Assembly: GCF_900188275.1 (NCBI RefSeq)
Contig: NZ_FZNY01000006.1
Coordinates: forward strand, 1-64,000
DNA length: 64,000 nucleotides
Source: Dokdonia pacifica
Lineage (GTDB): Bacteria; Bacteroidota; Bacteroidia; Flavobacteriales; Flavobacteriaceae
Direction: 5' to 3'
Shown: one piece after another, positions 1-8,615 of the stretch
Layout of the letters: each line of letters opens with the position of its first letter
Position numbering within the stretch: position 1 is the first letter of the stretch
Made by a program: the position numbers and the translations under genes
The notes under the pieces: generated by a model
The model's input: the letters and a program-made list of their open reading frames with translations, nothing else
Database searches by the model: none
What the model was told of the DNA's origin: nothing

Positions 1-111
1 ACTGGCACAACAATTATACAGTTACCAGTATCTAATGTAAGTAAAGGACCATATATCCTTCGATTAGAAACAGATATGGGATCATTTACAGAAAAGCTTA
101 TTATTTATTAG
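1..111 (+). CDS. C-terminal end of a T9SS-exported protein (partial)
   Basis: The first 36 codons in frame 1 end with a TAG stop and read like the last strands of a type A sorting domain of the type IX secretion system: a GPYILRLET-like strand, then FTEKLIIY at the very end. Proteins with this tail cross the outer membrane through the Por/T9SS machinery and are released or anchored on the surface. The rest of the gene lies before the window, so its function cannot be told. A strong terminator follows within 40 bases. Confidence 0.75.
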   Translation, partial: TGTTIIQLPVSNVSKGPYILRLETDMGSFTEKLIIY

Positions 112-146
112 AAGTATTTGAAATAAATTATATTAGCAATGTAGAT

Positions 147-174
147 AACCTCCTAATTTTAGGAGGTTATTTTT
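147..174 (+). terminator. Rho-independent terminator of the T9SS protein gene
   Basis: Inverted repeat AACCTCCTAA / TTAGGAGGTT with a two-base loop, followed by ATTTTTG. It lies just after the stop at 111. Confidence 0.8.
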
Positions 175-204
175 GTATATATAGTATCCTATATTTAAGA
201 AATA

Positions 205-240
205 AAAAAGCGTTTAGAATATTGATTCTAAACGCTTTTT
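205..240. terminator. Bidirectional terminator
   Basis: Perfect 16-bp arms (AAAAAGCGTTTAGAAT and its complement) around ATTG, with A-run and T-run on the two sides. It can end transcription of the minus-strand gene that stops at 261 and back up the terminator at 147. Confidence 0.85.
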
Positions 241-260
241 AAAAGTATATAAACTCTTTA

Positions 261-1040
261 TTAGATAGACTTAAATAAAGATTCCATTTTTTGTTGTTCT
301 TCAGTAGCAAGTACGCTATCTACTAGGATACGCCCACTGTGCTCATCAGTTATGATTTTTTTGCGACTCGCAATCTCAACTTGTACTTGAGGTGGTATTG
401 TGAAGAATGAACCTCCAGACGCACCACGCTCAATTGCAACTACAGCTAAACCATTGCGTACATTAGAACGTATACGCTTATAAGCTTTAACTAGACGTTC
501 GTCTATTTCTTTTTCAAAGTCGTCACTCTTTTTGATAAGTGCTTTCTCTTCTTTCTCAGTTTCAGCTAGAATTGCGTCCAATTCACCTTTCTTGTGTTTA
601 AGGTGTTTTTCACGTTCTCCTAAACGTTCTTTAGTCGTGGAAATAACTTCGTTTTTCTGCTCAATCTGAGCTTTAAATTCACGAATATTTTTCTCTGCAA
701 GTTGTATTTCTAATTCTTGAAACTCAACCTCCTTACTAAGTGCATTAAACTCACGGTTATTACGTACGTTTTTTTGTTGCTCAGAATATTTCTTAATAGA
801 AGCTTTTGATTCTTCTATTTGAATTTTCTTTGCCTTGATTTGATCTTCAATAAGGGATAGTTCATTATCCAATTTTTCAATACGCTTATTTAGACCAGCA
901 ACCTCGTCTTCAAGATCTTCGACTTCTAGAGGTAATTCTCCTCTTACATTACGTATTTGATCTATTCTAGAATCTATAAGTTGTAAATCATACAAAGCTC
1001 TTAGCTTCTCTTCGACAGTTGACTCCTTTTTCTTTGCCAT
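261..1040 (-). CDS. COG1579-type coiled-coil protein with cysteine-less zinc ribbon
   Basis: A 259-residue protein with a long coiled coil (about residues 10-185, charged heptads rich in E, K and L) and a C-terminal domain laid out like the C4-type zinc ribbon of the COG1579 family. The family's CxxC pairs fall at S208/S211 (RGASGGS) and D232/S235 (TDEHSG), so all four metal ligands are gone while the surrounding IPPQ and GRILV signatures remain. Molecular role unknown; proposed roles in this family involve nucleic acid or membrane-vesicle binding. It lies 3 bases behind the NIF3-family gene, so both are probably one transcript, as in many Bacteroidetes. Confidence 0.85.
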   Translation of the reverse strand: MAKKKESTVEEKLRALYDLQLIDSRIDQIRNVRGELPLEVEDLEDEVAGLNKRIEKLDNELSLIEDQIKAKKIQIEESKASIKKYSEQQKNVRNNREFNALSKEVEFQELEIQLAEKNIREFKAQIEQKNEVISTTKERLGEREKHLKHKKGELDAILAETEKEEKALIKKSDDFEKEIDERLVKAYKRIRSNVRNGLAVVAIERGASGGSFFTIPPQVQVEIASRKKIITDEHSGRILVDSVLATEEQQKMESLFKSI

Positions 1041-1043
1041 ACT

Positions 1044-2138
1044 TTATAAATAGTTGATGGGATTGGTATTTTCTTCAGATAAAACGACTGCAAAATTACG
1101 AATTTTTTCTGTAAGATAATCGGCTATAATGGTTTTTGTAAAGCATTCGCTTTCAAAATGACCAATATCAGCCAATAAAACTCGTTTTTCAGCTTTATAG
1201 TAGTCATGATATTTAAGATCTGCAGTAATATAAATGTCGGCACCACTTCGTATTGCCTGTGATATACCAAAAGCACCACTTCCTCCCAAAACAGCTACTT
1301 TTTTAATGGGCTTTCCTAATAAGGCAGAATGTCTAATTCCACCTGTTTTGAATGTATCTTTAACGTGCTTTAAAAACGCTACTTCTGAGATAGATTCTTG
1401 AAGAGTCCCTACCATTCCTAGACCAACATTTTGAAGAACGTTTTGCAGTGAAGTTATTTCATAGGCAACTTCTTCATATGGATGATTAGAAAATAATGCT
1501 TTTAAAATTTTTGATTCGTGATGTTTCTCATAAATGACATGAAGTTGTGTTTCCGGTTCTTTATGTTGTACTCCTATATCTCCAATGGTGGGATTTGCTT
1601 TTTTGCTTGCGCGAAAAGTACCTTCTCCGGAAACCCCAAAACTACACTGATCGTAATTTCCTATTTGCCCAGCCCCAGCTTTGAAAAGGGCTTCTTTAAT
1701 ATTCTCAACAGAAGCGTGAGGTATATAAGTGACTAATTTATTAATATGAGCTTTTTTAGGAATAAGAATTTTTGGATTTATAAGCCCTAATGCATTTGCC
1801 ATCCCATAATTCACGCCATGGGATACATTATCTAATGCTGTGTGCAAGGCATAAATTGAAATGTCATTTTTAATGGCTTTTAAAATGGCTTTTTCTACAT
1901 AATTTGAACCAGTTATTCTTTTTATGCCTGAAAATAAAATAGGATGAAAACAAACAATGAGATTACAATTCTTATCAATTGCTTCCTGAACTACATTTTC
2001 TAATGCATCATGAGTTACTAGAATATTTGTTAAGTTAGTAGAAGCATCGCCTACTAATAAGCCCACATTGTCAAAGTCTTCTGCATAGGGCAATGGAGCC
2101 CATTCTTCAAGTATATTGATTACATCACGTATTGTCAT
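1044..2138 (-). CDS. NIF3-family dinuclear metal-centre protein (long form with PII-like insert)
   Basis: 364 residues. The N- and C-terminal thirds carry the metal-site signatures of the NIF3/YbgI/YqfO family: FHP in CFHPILFSG, ALHTALDN, and ADIGHFESE near the end. The middle (about residues 125-235) matches in length and position the PII-like insertion of the long YqfO-type form, including NHPYEEVAYEI. The usual HHP is FHP here. The family forms toroidal hexamers with two metals per subunit; claims of GTP cyclohydrolase activity are not general. First gene of a likely two-gene unit with the coiled-coil protein; divergent from lpxK, with the coding regions 47 bases apart. Confidence 0.9.
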   Translation of the reverse strand: MTIRDVINILEEWAPLPYAEDFDNVGLLVGDASTNLTNILVTHDALENVVQEAIDKNCNLIVCFHPILFSGIKRITGSNYVEKAILKAIKNDISIYALHTALDNVSHGVNYGMANALGLINPKILIPKKAHINKLVTYIPHASVENIKEALFKAGAGQIGNYDQCSFGVSGEGTFRASKKANPTIGDIGVQHKEPETQLHVIYEKHHESKILKALFSNHPYEEVAYEITSLQNVLQNVGLGMVGTLQESISEVAFLKHVKDTFKTGGIRHSALLGKPIKKVAVLGGSGAFGISQAIRSGADIYITADLKYHDYYKAEKRVLLADIGHFESECFTKTIIADYLTEKIRNFAVVLSEENTNPINYL

Positions 2139-2185
2139 AATTGTATCTTAAAAAAGTAAAGATAAAAATTATACCTTCGCTCTTT

Positions 2186-3199
2186 ATGAAACACCTACGT
2201 AAAATCTTATTTCCTTTCGCAGGGCTCTATTATATCATTACTTTATTACGAAATAAGGCATATGATAATGGGTTTATGTCCTACAAGAAATATCAACTAC
2301 CTGTTATTTGTATAGGGAATTTAAATACGGGAGGTACTGGGAAAAGCCCCATGACCGAATATCTTATTCGGATTTTAAAAAATAATTATAAAGTCGCAAC
2401 ATTAAGTCGTGGGTATGGTAGGAAAACAAAAGGGTATTTTCAAGTAAACTCAAATAGCCTTGCCGAAAATGTAGGTGATGAGCCGTTACAGTTTGCAAAA
2501 AAATTTGATGATGTTACAGTTTCTGTATGTGAAGATAGACAATCAGGAATCTCAAAACTTTTACAATTAACGCCTCCATTAGAAGTAATCATTCTAGATG
2601 ACGCCTATCAACATAGAAAAGTAAAAGCCGGGTTTCAAATTTTGCTAACGGCTTACTATGATTTGTATACAGATGATTTTTTATTACCAGCAGGAAATCT
2701 TCGCGAAGCTAGAAAAGGAGCTCATAGAGCGCATAGTATCATTGTGACAAAATGTCCAAAAAGGATTTCTCAATCGGAAAGAGATGTGATCATTTCTAAA
2801 CTAAAACCTTTACCTCATCAAAAAGTATATTTTACAACTATAAATTATAGTGATATGCTTATGTCTGATACATCTCATTTGCCCGTCTCAGAATTAAAGA
2901 ATCGTGCATTTACATTAGTTACAGGAATTGCAAACCCTAAGCCATTGGTAACGTATTTGCAAAACCTAGGATTGAATTTTGATCATAAAATCTATGGAGA
3001 TCACCATAATTTCGCTTTAAGCGAAATAAAAGAGTTAGAAATGCTTGATCTTATCGTAACTACAGAAAAAGATTATGTGCGTCTATCACCCTTATTGGTT
3101 GATAAGAGTTTGTACTATCTTCCTATTGAAGCTTCGTTTATAGACGAAGCATCTATCTTTGATAACCAAGTGTTGAGTTTTGTCAAAGACTTTAATTAA
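2186..3199 (+). CDS. lpxK: Tetraacyldisaccharide 4'-kinase LpxK
   Basis: Phosphorylates the 4' position of the lipid A disaccharide precursor at the inner face of the cytoplasmic membrane. The N-terminal segment LFPFAGLYYIITLLRN is the membrane-associated helix; the P-loop is at about residues 44-54 (GNLNTGGTGKS); LSRGYGRKTKGY and the VILDDAYQHRK block are family signatures. An in-frame codon at 2141 would add 15 residues, but the family normally starts at the MKHLRKILFPF methionine, so I use 2186. TACCTTCG at 2172-2179 may be the promoter -7 box, leaving almost no leader. Its 3' end overlaps the convergent histidine kinase gene by 8 bases. It carries one copy of TTTCGCTTTAAGCGAAA. Confidence 0.93.
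   Translation: MKHLRKILFPFAGLYYIITLLRNKAYDNGFMSYKKYQLPVICIGNLNTGGTGKSPMTEYLIRILKNNYKVATLSRGYGRKTKGYFQVNSNSLAENVGDEPLQFAKKFDDVTVSVCEDRQSGISKLLQLTPPLEVIILDDAYQHRKVKAGFQILLTAYYDLYTDDFLLPAGNLREARKGAHRAHSIIVTKCPKRISQSERDVIISKLKPLPHQKVYFTTINYSDMLMSDTSHLPVSELKNRAFTLVTGIANPKPLVTYLQNLGLNFDHKIYGDHHNFALSEIKELEMLDLIVTTEKDYVRLSPLLVDKSLYYLPIEASFIDEASIFDNQVLSFVKDFN
3010..3026. repeat. Short palindrome TTTCGCTTTAAGCGAAA, copy 1
   Basis: 17-bp near-perfect palindrome with a central T, inside lpxK (encodes FALSE in frame). An identical 17-mer occurs at 25821-25837 between genes. Confidence 0.6.
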
Positions 3200-5411
3200 A
3201 GACTTTAGCCTGCTTTAATCCATTATGTATTTTTTGGAAGAATTCTTCAACTTTATATGGTTTAGGAATTATATCGTTAAAGCCAGCTTCATGGAATTCG
3301 TCTATATTTTCATCTATAGTAACAGCAGTTAATGCAAGGATAGGAATCTCTTTGTCAAACAAGCGTATTTGTTCTGTGGCTTCTATACCACTTATACCTG
3401 GCATGTGGATGTCCATTAAAATAAGATCAAAATCTTGATTTCTTGCTTTTTCTACAGCAATTTCTCCATTGTCAGCAACATCACATACCATCTTATTTTT
3501 CTCCAAGATTTTACGTGTAATCATTTGATTAATCTTATTGTCTTCAACAACTAAGATCTTTCTGTTTTCTAAAGCCACATAATCTATATCATAGATGATA
3601 TTATGTGGATTTGATTCTTCCCCAGCTTGTTTTGTAAGGTTGTATTTTATGTCAAAAGAAAACTTAGATCCTTTCCCTAAAGTACTTTCTAACTCTACTT
3701 TACTACCTAGTAAATCTAATAGGTTCTTAACAATAGATAATCCTAATCCAGTACCTCCAAATTTTCTATTGATTGCAACAGATCCTTGTGTGAAGTTTTG
3801 GAAAATATTTTTCTGTTTCTTTTTTGAAATACCTTCTCCTGTATCTTCAACTTCAAAATGTAGATGGGCTTCACTCTCTGTTTGACGTATTTTTTGAACG
3901 CGCACATTTACATTACCGTCACGAGTGAATTTAACAGCATTACCTACAAGATTGATTAGTATTTGAGAGATCATTAATGGGTCTCCTAAAACTTCTTCTG
4001 GAATATCTTCATCAAATTCAAAGTTTAATTTATTTCCTTTGTCTTTTGCAGATTTTCCTAGTGCAAATAATACATCTTCAATACGCTTTTTAAGGTTGAA
4101 AGCTGTTTGTTCAACTTCTACTTTGTTAGCCTCTAGTTTATTGAGATCTAGTATATTATTAATTAAGGATAGTAAATATTCTCCAGAAAACTTAAGAGAA
4201 TCTAGATGTTTCTTTTGTTCAGGAGTAGGGTTTTCACTTAATAATAAATGAGTAAGCCCTGTCACTGCATACATTGGTGTACGTAGTTCGTGAGTAATCG
4301 TAGATAGGAATTGAGCTTTAACCATAGAGGCTTTCTCTGCATTGTCTTTTGCAACGATTAACTCTGTATTTTTTGCTTGAAGTAATTCGTTTGCCTTCGT
4401 TCTAAGGTTATTATTTTTATATAACGACAGAATTAATAATGATAAAATAGTAATCATAGCAATACTTAATACCGTAGTAAGTGTATTTGCTTTAGACGAC
4501 CTAGCTCTTTCTAATTCTATGTCTTTTTTAAGTTGATCATTTAATGATTGATTGTCATTAAGTTGATTGATAGAAATCACTAAATCTTTATTCTTTCTAT
4601 TTTTCTCGATGTAATTATTGTAAAGTGTAATATGCTCATATGCTTTAGGAATGTCGTTCTGTTCCTTAGCGATATGACTACTTATTCTATAAGATTCTGA
4701 TAAAAGTGAAGGGTAATTTTCTGCAATACTTATTTCTTGCGCAGTATTTATTGCAGTACTAGCATCATCAATTTTTTTCTGAAGTAGTAATACTTCTGCT
4801 TTTTGGATATTGCTTTTTGCAATAAGAAATTTACTTCCAGCATCATTGGCTTGTGAAGTTGCCATATCAAATAACTCTCCGGCTTTTTGCGTGTTGTTTT
4901 TTGTTAGTGCAATAATGCCTTGGTTTAAATATATTTTAGAAAGCAATTCAGGGCGTCTTTTGTTTTTTAAGACTTCTGTTGCTTTTTCAAAATATTCAGA
5001 AGCTTGCGGATAGTTTCTCTCGTGTAATTCTATTTTTCCAGCTGTAATATAACTTTGCCCTAAATTTTCTTCATAATCAGTAGAGCCAAGTTGCATTTTG
5101 ATAGCAAGCTCATTTTCTTCTTTTGCTTTCTTTATATTACCAGTAAGGAGGTATAAACGTGATAAAGCACTTGAGGTGATACCTATTCTACCTTTATTAT
5201 TTGTTTTTTCTGCTAAGATTCTGGCTCTTGTCATAATTTGAGCAGAAGTATTGTAATCATTGTTCTCAATAGCAGTAGCAGCTACAGTAAGTAGGGAGTC
5301 AATTTTTTGATTAGTAACCTTTTGAGTAGCAAGGTCTATCTCTTGTGCCACAAGGGTTGTGGGAAGATTAAATAGCATGAAGAGCAGAATGCGAATTAAA
5401 TACTTGCTCAT
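3192..5411 (-). CDS. Hybrid sensor histidine kinase with periplasmic TPR sensor
   Basis: About 739 residues from the MSKYLIRILL start; an earlier ATG at 5432 adds 7 residues in front of the signal peptide. Order: signal peptide; five to six TPR-like helical pairs (about residues 40-280); coiled coil; one membrane helix (about 310-331); HisKA with phospho-acceptor His in FLSTITHELRTP (about residue 374); HATPase with NAVKF, DTGEGI and GGTGLGLS boxes; and a receiver domain with acceptor Asp in LILMDIHMPG (about residue 667) plus Lys in PKPYK. There is no output domain and no response regulator alongside, so the signal must go to a distant partner. It follows gap by about 34 bases and is probably the last gene of the birA-lipA-gap unit. 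Confidence 0.92.
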   Translation of the reverse strand: MSKYLIRILLFMLFNLPTTLVAQEIDLATQKVTNQKIDSLLTVAATAIENNDYNTSAQIMTRARILAEKTNNKGRIGITSSALSRLYLLTGNIKKAKEENELAIKMQLGSTDYEENLGQSYITAGKIELHERNYPQASEYFEKATEVLKNKRRPELLSKIYLNQGIIALTKNNTQKAGELFDMATSQANDAGSKFLIAKSNIQKAEVLLLQKKIDDASTAINTAQEISIAENYPSLLSESYRISSHIAKEQNDIPKAYEHITLYNNYIEKNRKNKDLVISINQLNDNQSLNDQLKKDIELERARSSKANTLTTVLSIAMITILSLLILSLYKNNNLRTKANELLQAKNTELIVAKDNAEKASMVKAQFLSTITHELRTPMYAVTGLTHLLLSENPTPEQKKHLDSLKFSGEYLLSLINNILDLNKLEANKVEVEQTAFNLKKRIEDVLFALGKSAKDKGNKLNFEFDEDIPEEVLGDPLMISQILINLVGNAVKFTRDGNVNVRVQKIRQTESEAHLHFEVEDTGEGISKKKQKNIFQNFTQGSVAINRKFGGTGLGLSIVKNLLDLLGSKVELESTLGKGSKFSFDIKYNLTKQAGEESNPHNIIYDIDYVALENRKILVVEDNKINQMITRKILEKNKMVCDVADNGEIAVEKARNQDFDLILMDIHMPGISGIEATEQIRLFDKEIPILALTAVTIDENIDEFHEAGFNDIIPKPYKVEEFFQKIHNGLKQAKVFN

Positions 5412-5445
5412 ATAATAAGTTACATTTAACAAATACGAATATATA

Positions 5446-6462
5446 TTATTTCCTGCTAATGGATAAAATTAAATCAATAATTCGACTAGAATATCCAATT
5501 TCGTTATCGTACCAACCTATAATTTTTACCATTTTGCCAATAACAGAAGTCATCTGAGAATCAAAAACACAAGAATGTGTGTTGCCAATAATATCTACAG
5601 AAACTATAGGTAAATCAGTATACTCAAGTATTCCTTTTAGGTGTGTTTGAGATGCTTCTTTTAATGCTTTGTTTACTTCTTGAATAGTTGTGTCTTTTTT
5701 TACATTAAAAGTAATGTCTGTAAGAGACCCATTGGCTATAGGGACTCTAATACCACAACCTCCTATAACATCTGCTAGGTGCGGAAAAACCTTAGTTAGT
5801 GCTTTTGCAGCTCCTGTCGTAGTTGGTACAATACTTTGTCCAGCAGCTCTTGCTCTTCTGAGATCTCTATGTGGTTGGTCATGAAGACTTTGATCTGTAG
5901 TGTATGAGTGAATAGTGGTGATGTATGCTTGCTCAACACCACAGAGTTCATCAATAACCTTGATCATAGGAGCTGCATTATTTGTTGTACAGGATGCATT
6001 AGAAACAATGGTTTCTGAATGATCTAAAATATGATCATTCACCCCTAAAACTACCATTTTAATATGGTCATCTTGGGGAGGCACTGCTAAAATCACTTTT
6101 TTGGCCCCATTAGAAACATGATGTTCTAATTCTGGTGTTGTTTTGTATTTGCCTGTAGATTCAATAACAATATCTGGTGCAACCGTATGCCATGGGATAT
6201 CTTTAATATGAGCATTATTAAATAAAGGAATCTCTTTAGTGTCTACAATAATTGTAGAAGGGCTTTGTGCGCTTTCGCGAAAGCTTACATCTGCATTAAA
6301 AATTCCGTGAATGCTGTCAAATTTTAATAAATGACTTAGTGTCTGAGCGTTTGCCAAATCATTTATAGCAACTACTTCAATATTTTTGTGATTATGAAGT
6401 AATTTGAAAAGATTACGACCTATGCGTCCAAATCCATTAATAGCAACTTTGATAGTGCTCAT
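5446..6462 (-). CDS. gap: Glyceraldehyde-3-phosphate dehydrogenase, type I
   Basis: 338 residues. Rossmann motif INGFGRIGR at the N-terminus, NAD-type Asp in AINDLA (about residue 33), catalytic Cys in SNASCTTN (about residue 153), activating His in TTIHSYTTDQ, phosphate-binding PTTTGAAKAL, and the C-terminal WYDNEIGYS signature. Interconverts glyceraldehyde 3-phosphate and 1,3-bisphosphoglycerate in the cytosol. Flavobacteria often have two gap genes; which direction this one serves cannot be read here. It starts 6 bases after lipA. A GCTTTCGCGAAAGC palindrome lies in frame in a surface-like region and encodes FRES (residues about 60-63). Confidence 0.95.
   Translation of the reverse strand: MSTIKVAINGFGRIGRNLFKLLHNHKNIEVVAINDLANAQTLSHLLKFDSIHGIFNADVSFRESAQSPSTIIVDTKEIPLFNNAHIKDIPWHTVAPDIVIESTGKYKTTPELEHHVSNGAKKVILAVPPQDDHIKMVVLGVNDHILDHSETIVSNASCTTNNAAPMIKVIDELCGVEQAYITTIHSYTTDQSLHDQPHRDLRRARAAGQSIVPTTTGAAKALTKVFPHLADVIGGCGIRVPIANGSLTDITFNVKKDTTIQEVNKALKEASQTHLKGILEYTDLPIVSVDIIGNTHSCVFDSQMTSVIGKMVKIIGWYDNEIGYSSRIIDLILSISRK
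6271..6284. repeat. GCTTTCGCGAAAGC palindrome (in gap)
   Basis: Perfect 14-bp palindrome inside gap; read as FRES in the gap frame. Confidence 0.85.
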
Positions 6463-6468
6463 ATATAT

Positions 6469-7341
6469 TTAAGTAAGATGCTTTTGAGCTTTATATGATG
6501 AACGTACAAGAGCTCCACTCTCTACATGTCTAAAGCCCATATCAAGTCCGATCTCTTCATACTTTTTGAATTGATCTGGTGTGATAAATTGTTTGACAGG
6601 TAAATGTTTTTTGGAGGGTTGTAAATATTGTCCTATGGTTACGATATCTAGATGTACAGATCGCAAATCTTTGAGGGTTTGAATAACCTCTGCTTCAGTT
6701 TCTCCAAGGCCTAGCATAATACCGGACTTTGTTCTAGAAATACCGTTATCCTTAAGATATTTTAAAACACCTAAACTACGTTCGTATTTTGCTTGTATGC
6801 GTACTTCACGAGTTAATCGTTTTACGGTTTCCATATTATGGGAAACAACTTCTGGATGTACATCAATAATTCTATCAAGAAGATCTTCTCTTCCTTGAAA
6901 ATCTGGAATAAGAGTTTCTAGTGTTGTATCTGGATTCATACGGCGTATAGCTTTTACAGTTTCACCCCATATAATCGTTCCCATATCTTTAAGATCGTCT
7001 CTGTCTACAGAAGTTATAACGGCATGTTTTATTGCCATGATTTTTATAGAACGAGCTACCTTTTCAGGTTCTTCCCAATCTACTGTTTCTGGTCTCCCTG
7101 TTTTTACACCACAAAAACCACAAGACCGTGTACAGATATTTCCTAAAATCATAAAGGTGGCTGTACCTTCACTCCAACATTCTCCCATATTTGGACAACT
7201 ACCTGAAGTACATATGGTGTGTAAATCATATTTATCAACAAGACCTCTAAGTTCTGTATATTTTTTTCCAGTAGGAAGTTTGACACGTAACCATTTAGGT
7301 TTCGGTTGTCTAACAGGTGATACAATTGTTTCTTCTTGCAT
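6469..7341 (-). CDS. lipA: Lipoyl synthase LipA
   Basis: About 290 residues. Radical SAM enzyme that inserts two sulfurs into protein-bound octanoyl chains. It has the auxiliary-cluster motif [12 protein letters not shown], the radical SAM CxxxCxxC as CTRSCGFC, and the conserved C-terminal RSSY whose Ser binds the auxiliary cluster. The open frame extends 23 codons further, to 7410, with a hydrophobic stretch unlike the family. I start at MQEETIV because the family begins with such a segment before KWLRVKLP, and because a TATCTTTG box lies just upstream (7360-7367, minus). It follows birA by 3 bases in the longer frame, so biotin and lipoate chemistry sit together. Confidence 0.94.
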   Translation of the reverse strand: MQEETIVSPVRQPKPKWLRVKLPTGKKYTELRGLVDKYDLHTICTSGSCPNMGECWSEGTATFMILGNICTRSCGFCGVKTGRPETVDWEEPEKVARSIKIMAIKHAVITSVDRDDLKDMGTIIWGETVKAIRRMNPDTTLETLIPDFQGREDLLDRIIDVHPEVVSHNMETVKRLTREVRIQAKYERSLGVLKYLKDNGISRTKSGIMLGLGETEAEVIQTLKDLRSVHLDIVTIGQYLQPSKKHLPVKQFITPDQFKKYEEIGLDMGFRHVESGALVRSSYKAQKHLT

Positions 7342-7359
7342 AGCTTTTATAAAGAATAA

Positions 7360-7367
7360 CAAAGATA
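7360..7367 (-). promoter_or_regulatory. Possible -7 promoter box for lipA
   Basis: TATCTTTG on the minus strand matches the flavobacterial TANNTTTG consensus, 18 bases before the chosen lipA start. I see no TTG at the usual distance, so it may be a weak internal promoter. Confidence 0.4.
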
Positions 7368-7413
7368 CAAATAAAACAATTTTAGATAGGCGTTCTATTA
7401 TGATAACCAAACG

Positions 7414-8145
7414 TTAAAAACATAATTCTAGTTCTTTTAGATCATATTCATTAATACGATTGTCTTCTTCTAGTAAAAGAAGTTTTCCTTGATCAGTTAC
7501 TCCTTGGATAATGCCTACAAACTGCTCTTTATTAGCATTTAAAAAAGTAGAAGGTTTATCTTTTCTAAAAAGGAAAGACTCATAATCTTCTTTGATTTTC
7601 TCTAAATCTCCATCAAGTAGCATTTTTACATAAAAATGAAATTGTTCAAGAAGCATATTTAATATTTCTTGAAGATCAAAATGAATCCCTGTTTGTGTTT
7701 TAATAGAAGTAGCTCGAGGTACATTTTCCCAAACGGTTTGATTGACATTTAGTCCGACACCAATGACCATAGCATTTAATTCTCCTTTTTTTATGACATT
7801 TTCTATAAGAATGCCGCATATTTTTTTCTTGTCTGACAATATGTCGTTAGGCCATTTTACAGCTACATTTTTAATCAATAATTTTTTTAAAACATCTTTT
7901 ACAGCTAATGATGCTGCCATTAATGCATAAAATTGTTGATCAATCGTGATTTGTTGGATTTTCCTGAAAACACTGAAAGTAAGGTTTTTACTTGGTTCTG
8001 TGGCCCATTTGGTTCCCATTTGGCCACGTCCATTAGTTTGTTCTAATGCCCATACTACAGTGTCTTCCTCGAGATTTTCTTCCTTAGCTAAAGACTTTAG
8101 ATAGTCATTAGTTGAATCGGTGGTATGAAGTTTGACTATACGCAT
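7414..8145 (-). CDS. birA: Biotin--[acetyl-CoA-carboxylase] ligase, monofunctional
   Basis: 243 residues. Activates biotin with ATP and attaches it to the biotin carboxyl carrier protein. Ligase motifs: DSTNDYLK, the GRGQMGTKW biotinyl-AMP loop, VKWPNDI with the conserved Lys, ICGILIEN and VIGVGLNVN. There is no N-terminal winged helix, so it is not a BirA-type repressor. First gene of the minus-strand unit with lipA, gap and the hybrid kinase; divergent from rsfS, with 84 bases between them. It serves the same pathway as accA at 31904. Confidence 0.93.
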   Translation of the reverse strand: MRIVKLHTTDSTNDYLKSLAKEENLEEDTVVWALEQTNGRGQMGTKWATEPSKNLTFSVFRKIQQITIDQQFYALMAASLAVKDVLKKLLIKNVAVKWPNDILSDKKKICGILIENVIKKGELNAMVIGVGLNVNQTVWENVPRATSIKTQTGIHFDLQEILNMLLEQFHFYVKMLLDGDLEKIKEDYESFLFRKDKPSTFLNANKEQFVGIIQGVTDQGKLLLLEEDNRINEYDLKELELCF

Positions 8146-8182
8146 ATAAGTTTTTATGTTATTTAAACTTATGTTAAGAAGG

Positions 8183-8211
8183 TTGATAAACGTAAATTTG
8201 TAATAACTTTG
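8183..8211 (+). promoter_or_regulatory. Flavobacterial promoter for rsfS-ftsH unit
   Basis: TTG at 8183-8185, an 18-base spacer, then TAACTTTG at 8204-8211. This fully matches TTG-N17-23-TANNTTTG of Bacteroidetes primary sigma. The rsfS ATG follows 18 bases later. Confidence 0.75.
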
Positions 8212-8229
8212 TGTAAATAAAAGGATTTA

Positions 8230-8601
8230 ATGACAAAAAAGGAAACGAACGCAGATCAATTAATTGCAAAAATTATAGAAGGGATAGAGGAAGTAAAAGG
8301 GCAAAATATTGATATTCTTGATTTAAGGGATATTGAAAATACGGTTTGTGATTATTTTGTTATTTGTGATGGTACTTCAAATACTCAGGTAGCAGCTATA
8401 GTAAATTCTATTCAAAAAGTTGCCAGTAAAGAATTAAAAGAAAAACCTTGGCATGTAGAAGGGCTGGATAATTCTGAATGGGTACTTATGGATTATGTGA
8501 ATGTTGTAGTTCATGTGTTCCAAAAACACACAAGAGAGTTTTACGATATAGAAAGTCTATGGGGTGACGCAAAGATTACCTCTATAGCAACTAGTTATTA
8601 A
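8230..8601 (+). CDS. rsfS: Ribosome silencing factor RsfS
   Basis: 123 residues, the usual size. Binds L14 (uL14) of the large subunit and blocks joining of the subunits when nutrients are scarce. Family signatures are visible: DIENTVCDYFVIC, SNTQVAAI, KPWHVEGLDNSEWVLMDY, VVHVF and REFYDIESLWGDA. It opens the unit that continues with ftsH 14 bases downstream and has a good promoter of its own. Confidence 0.95.
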   Translation: MTKKETNADQLIAKIIEGIEEVKGQNIDILDLRDIENTVCDYFVICDGTSNTQVAAIVNSIQKVASKELKEKPWHVEGLDNSEWVLMDYVNVVVHVFQKHTREFYDIESLWGDAKITSIATSY

Positions 8602-8615
8602 TAAAAAAACACTGA

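Noticed and set aside
261-1040. Loss of zinc-ribbon cysteines as a sequencing or frameshift artefact
   Set aside because: The frame is continuous, flanking motifs are intact and each Cys is replaced by a sensible single-codon change.
2697-2706. CTTCGCGAAG in lpxK as a palindrome-family copy
   Set aside because: Only 10 bp and different outside the TTCGCGAA core; likely chance.
7342-7410. Longer lipA with a hydrophobic N-terminal extension
   Set aside because: The extra 23 residues are unlike the family and overlap a promoter-type TATCTTTG box.
7037-7417. Opposite-strand open frames (for example over lipA, ftsH 8939-9466, accA 32227-32742)
   Set aside because: They are antisense to well-supported genes, with biased composition and no start signals or family motifs.
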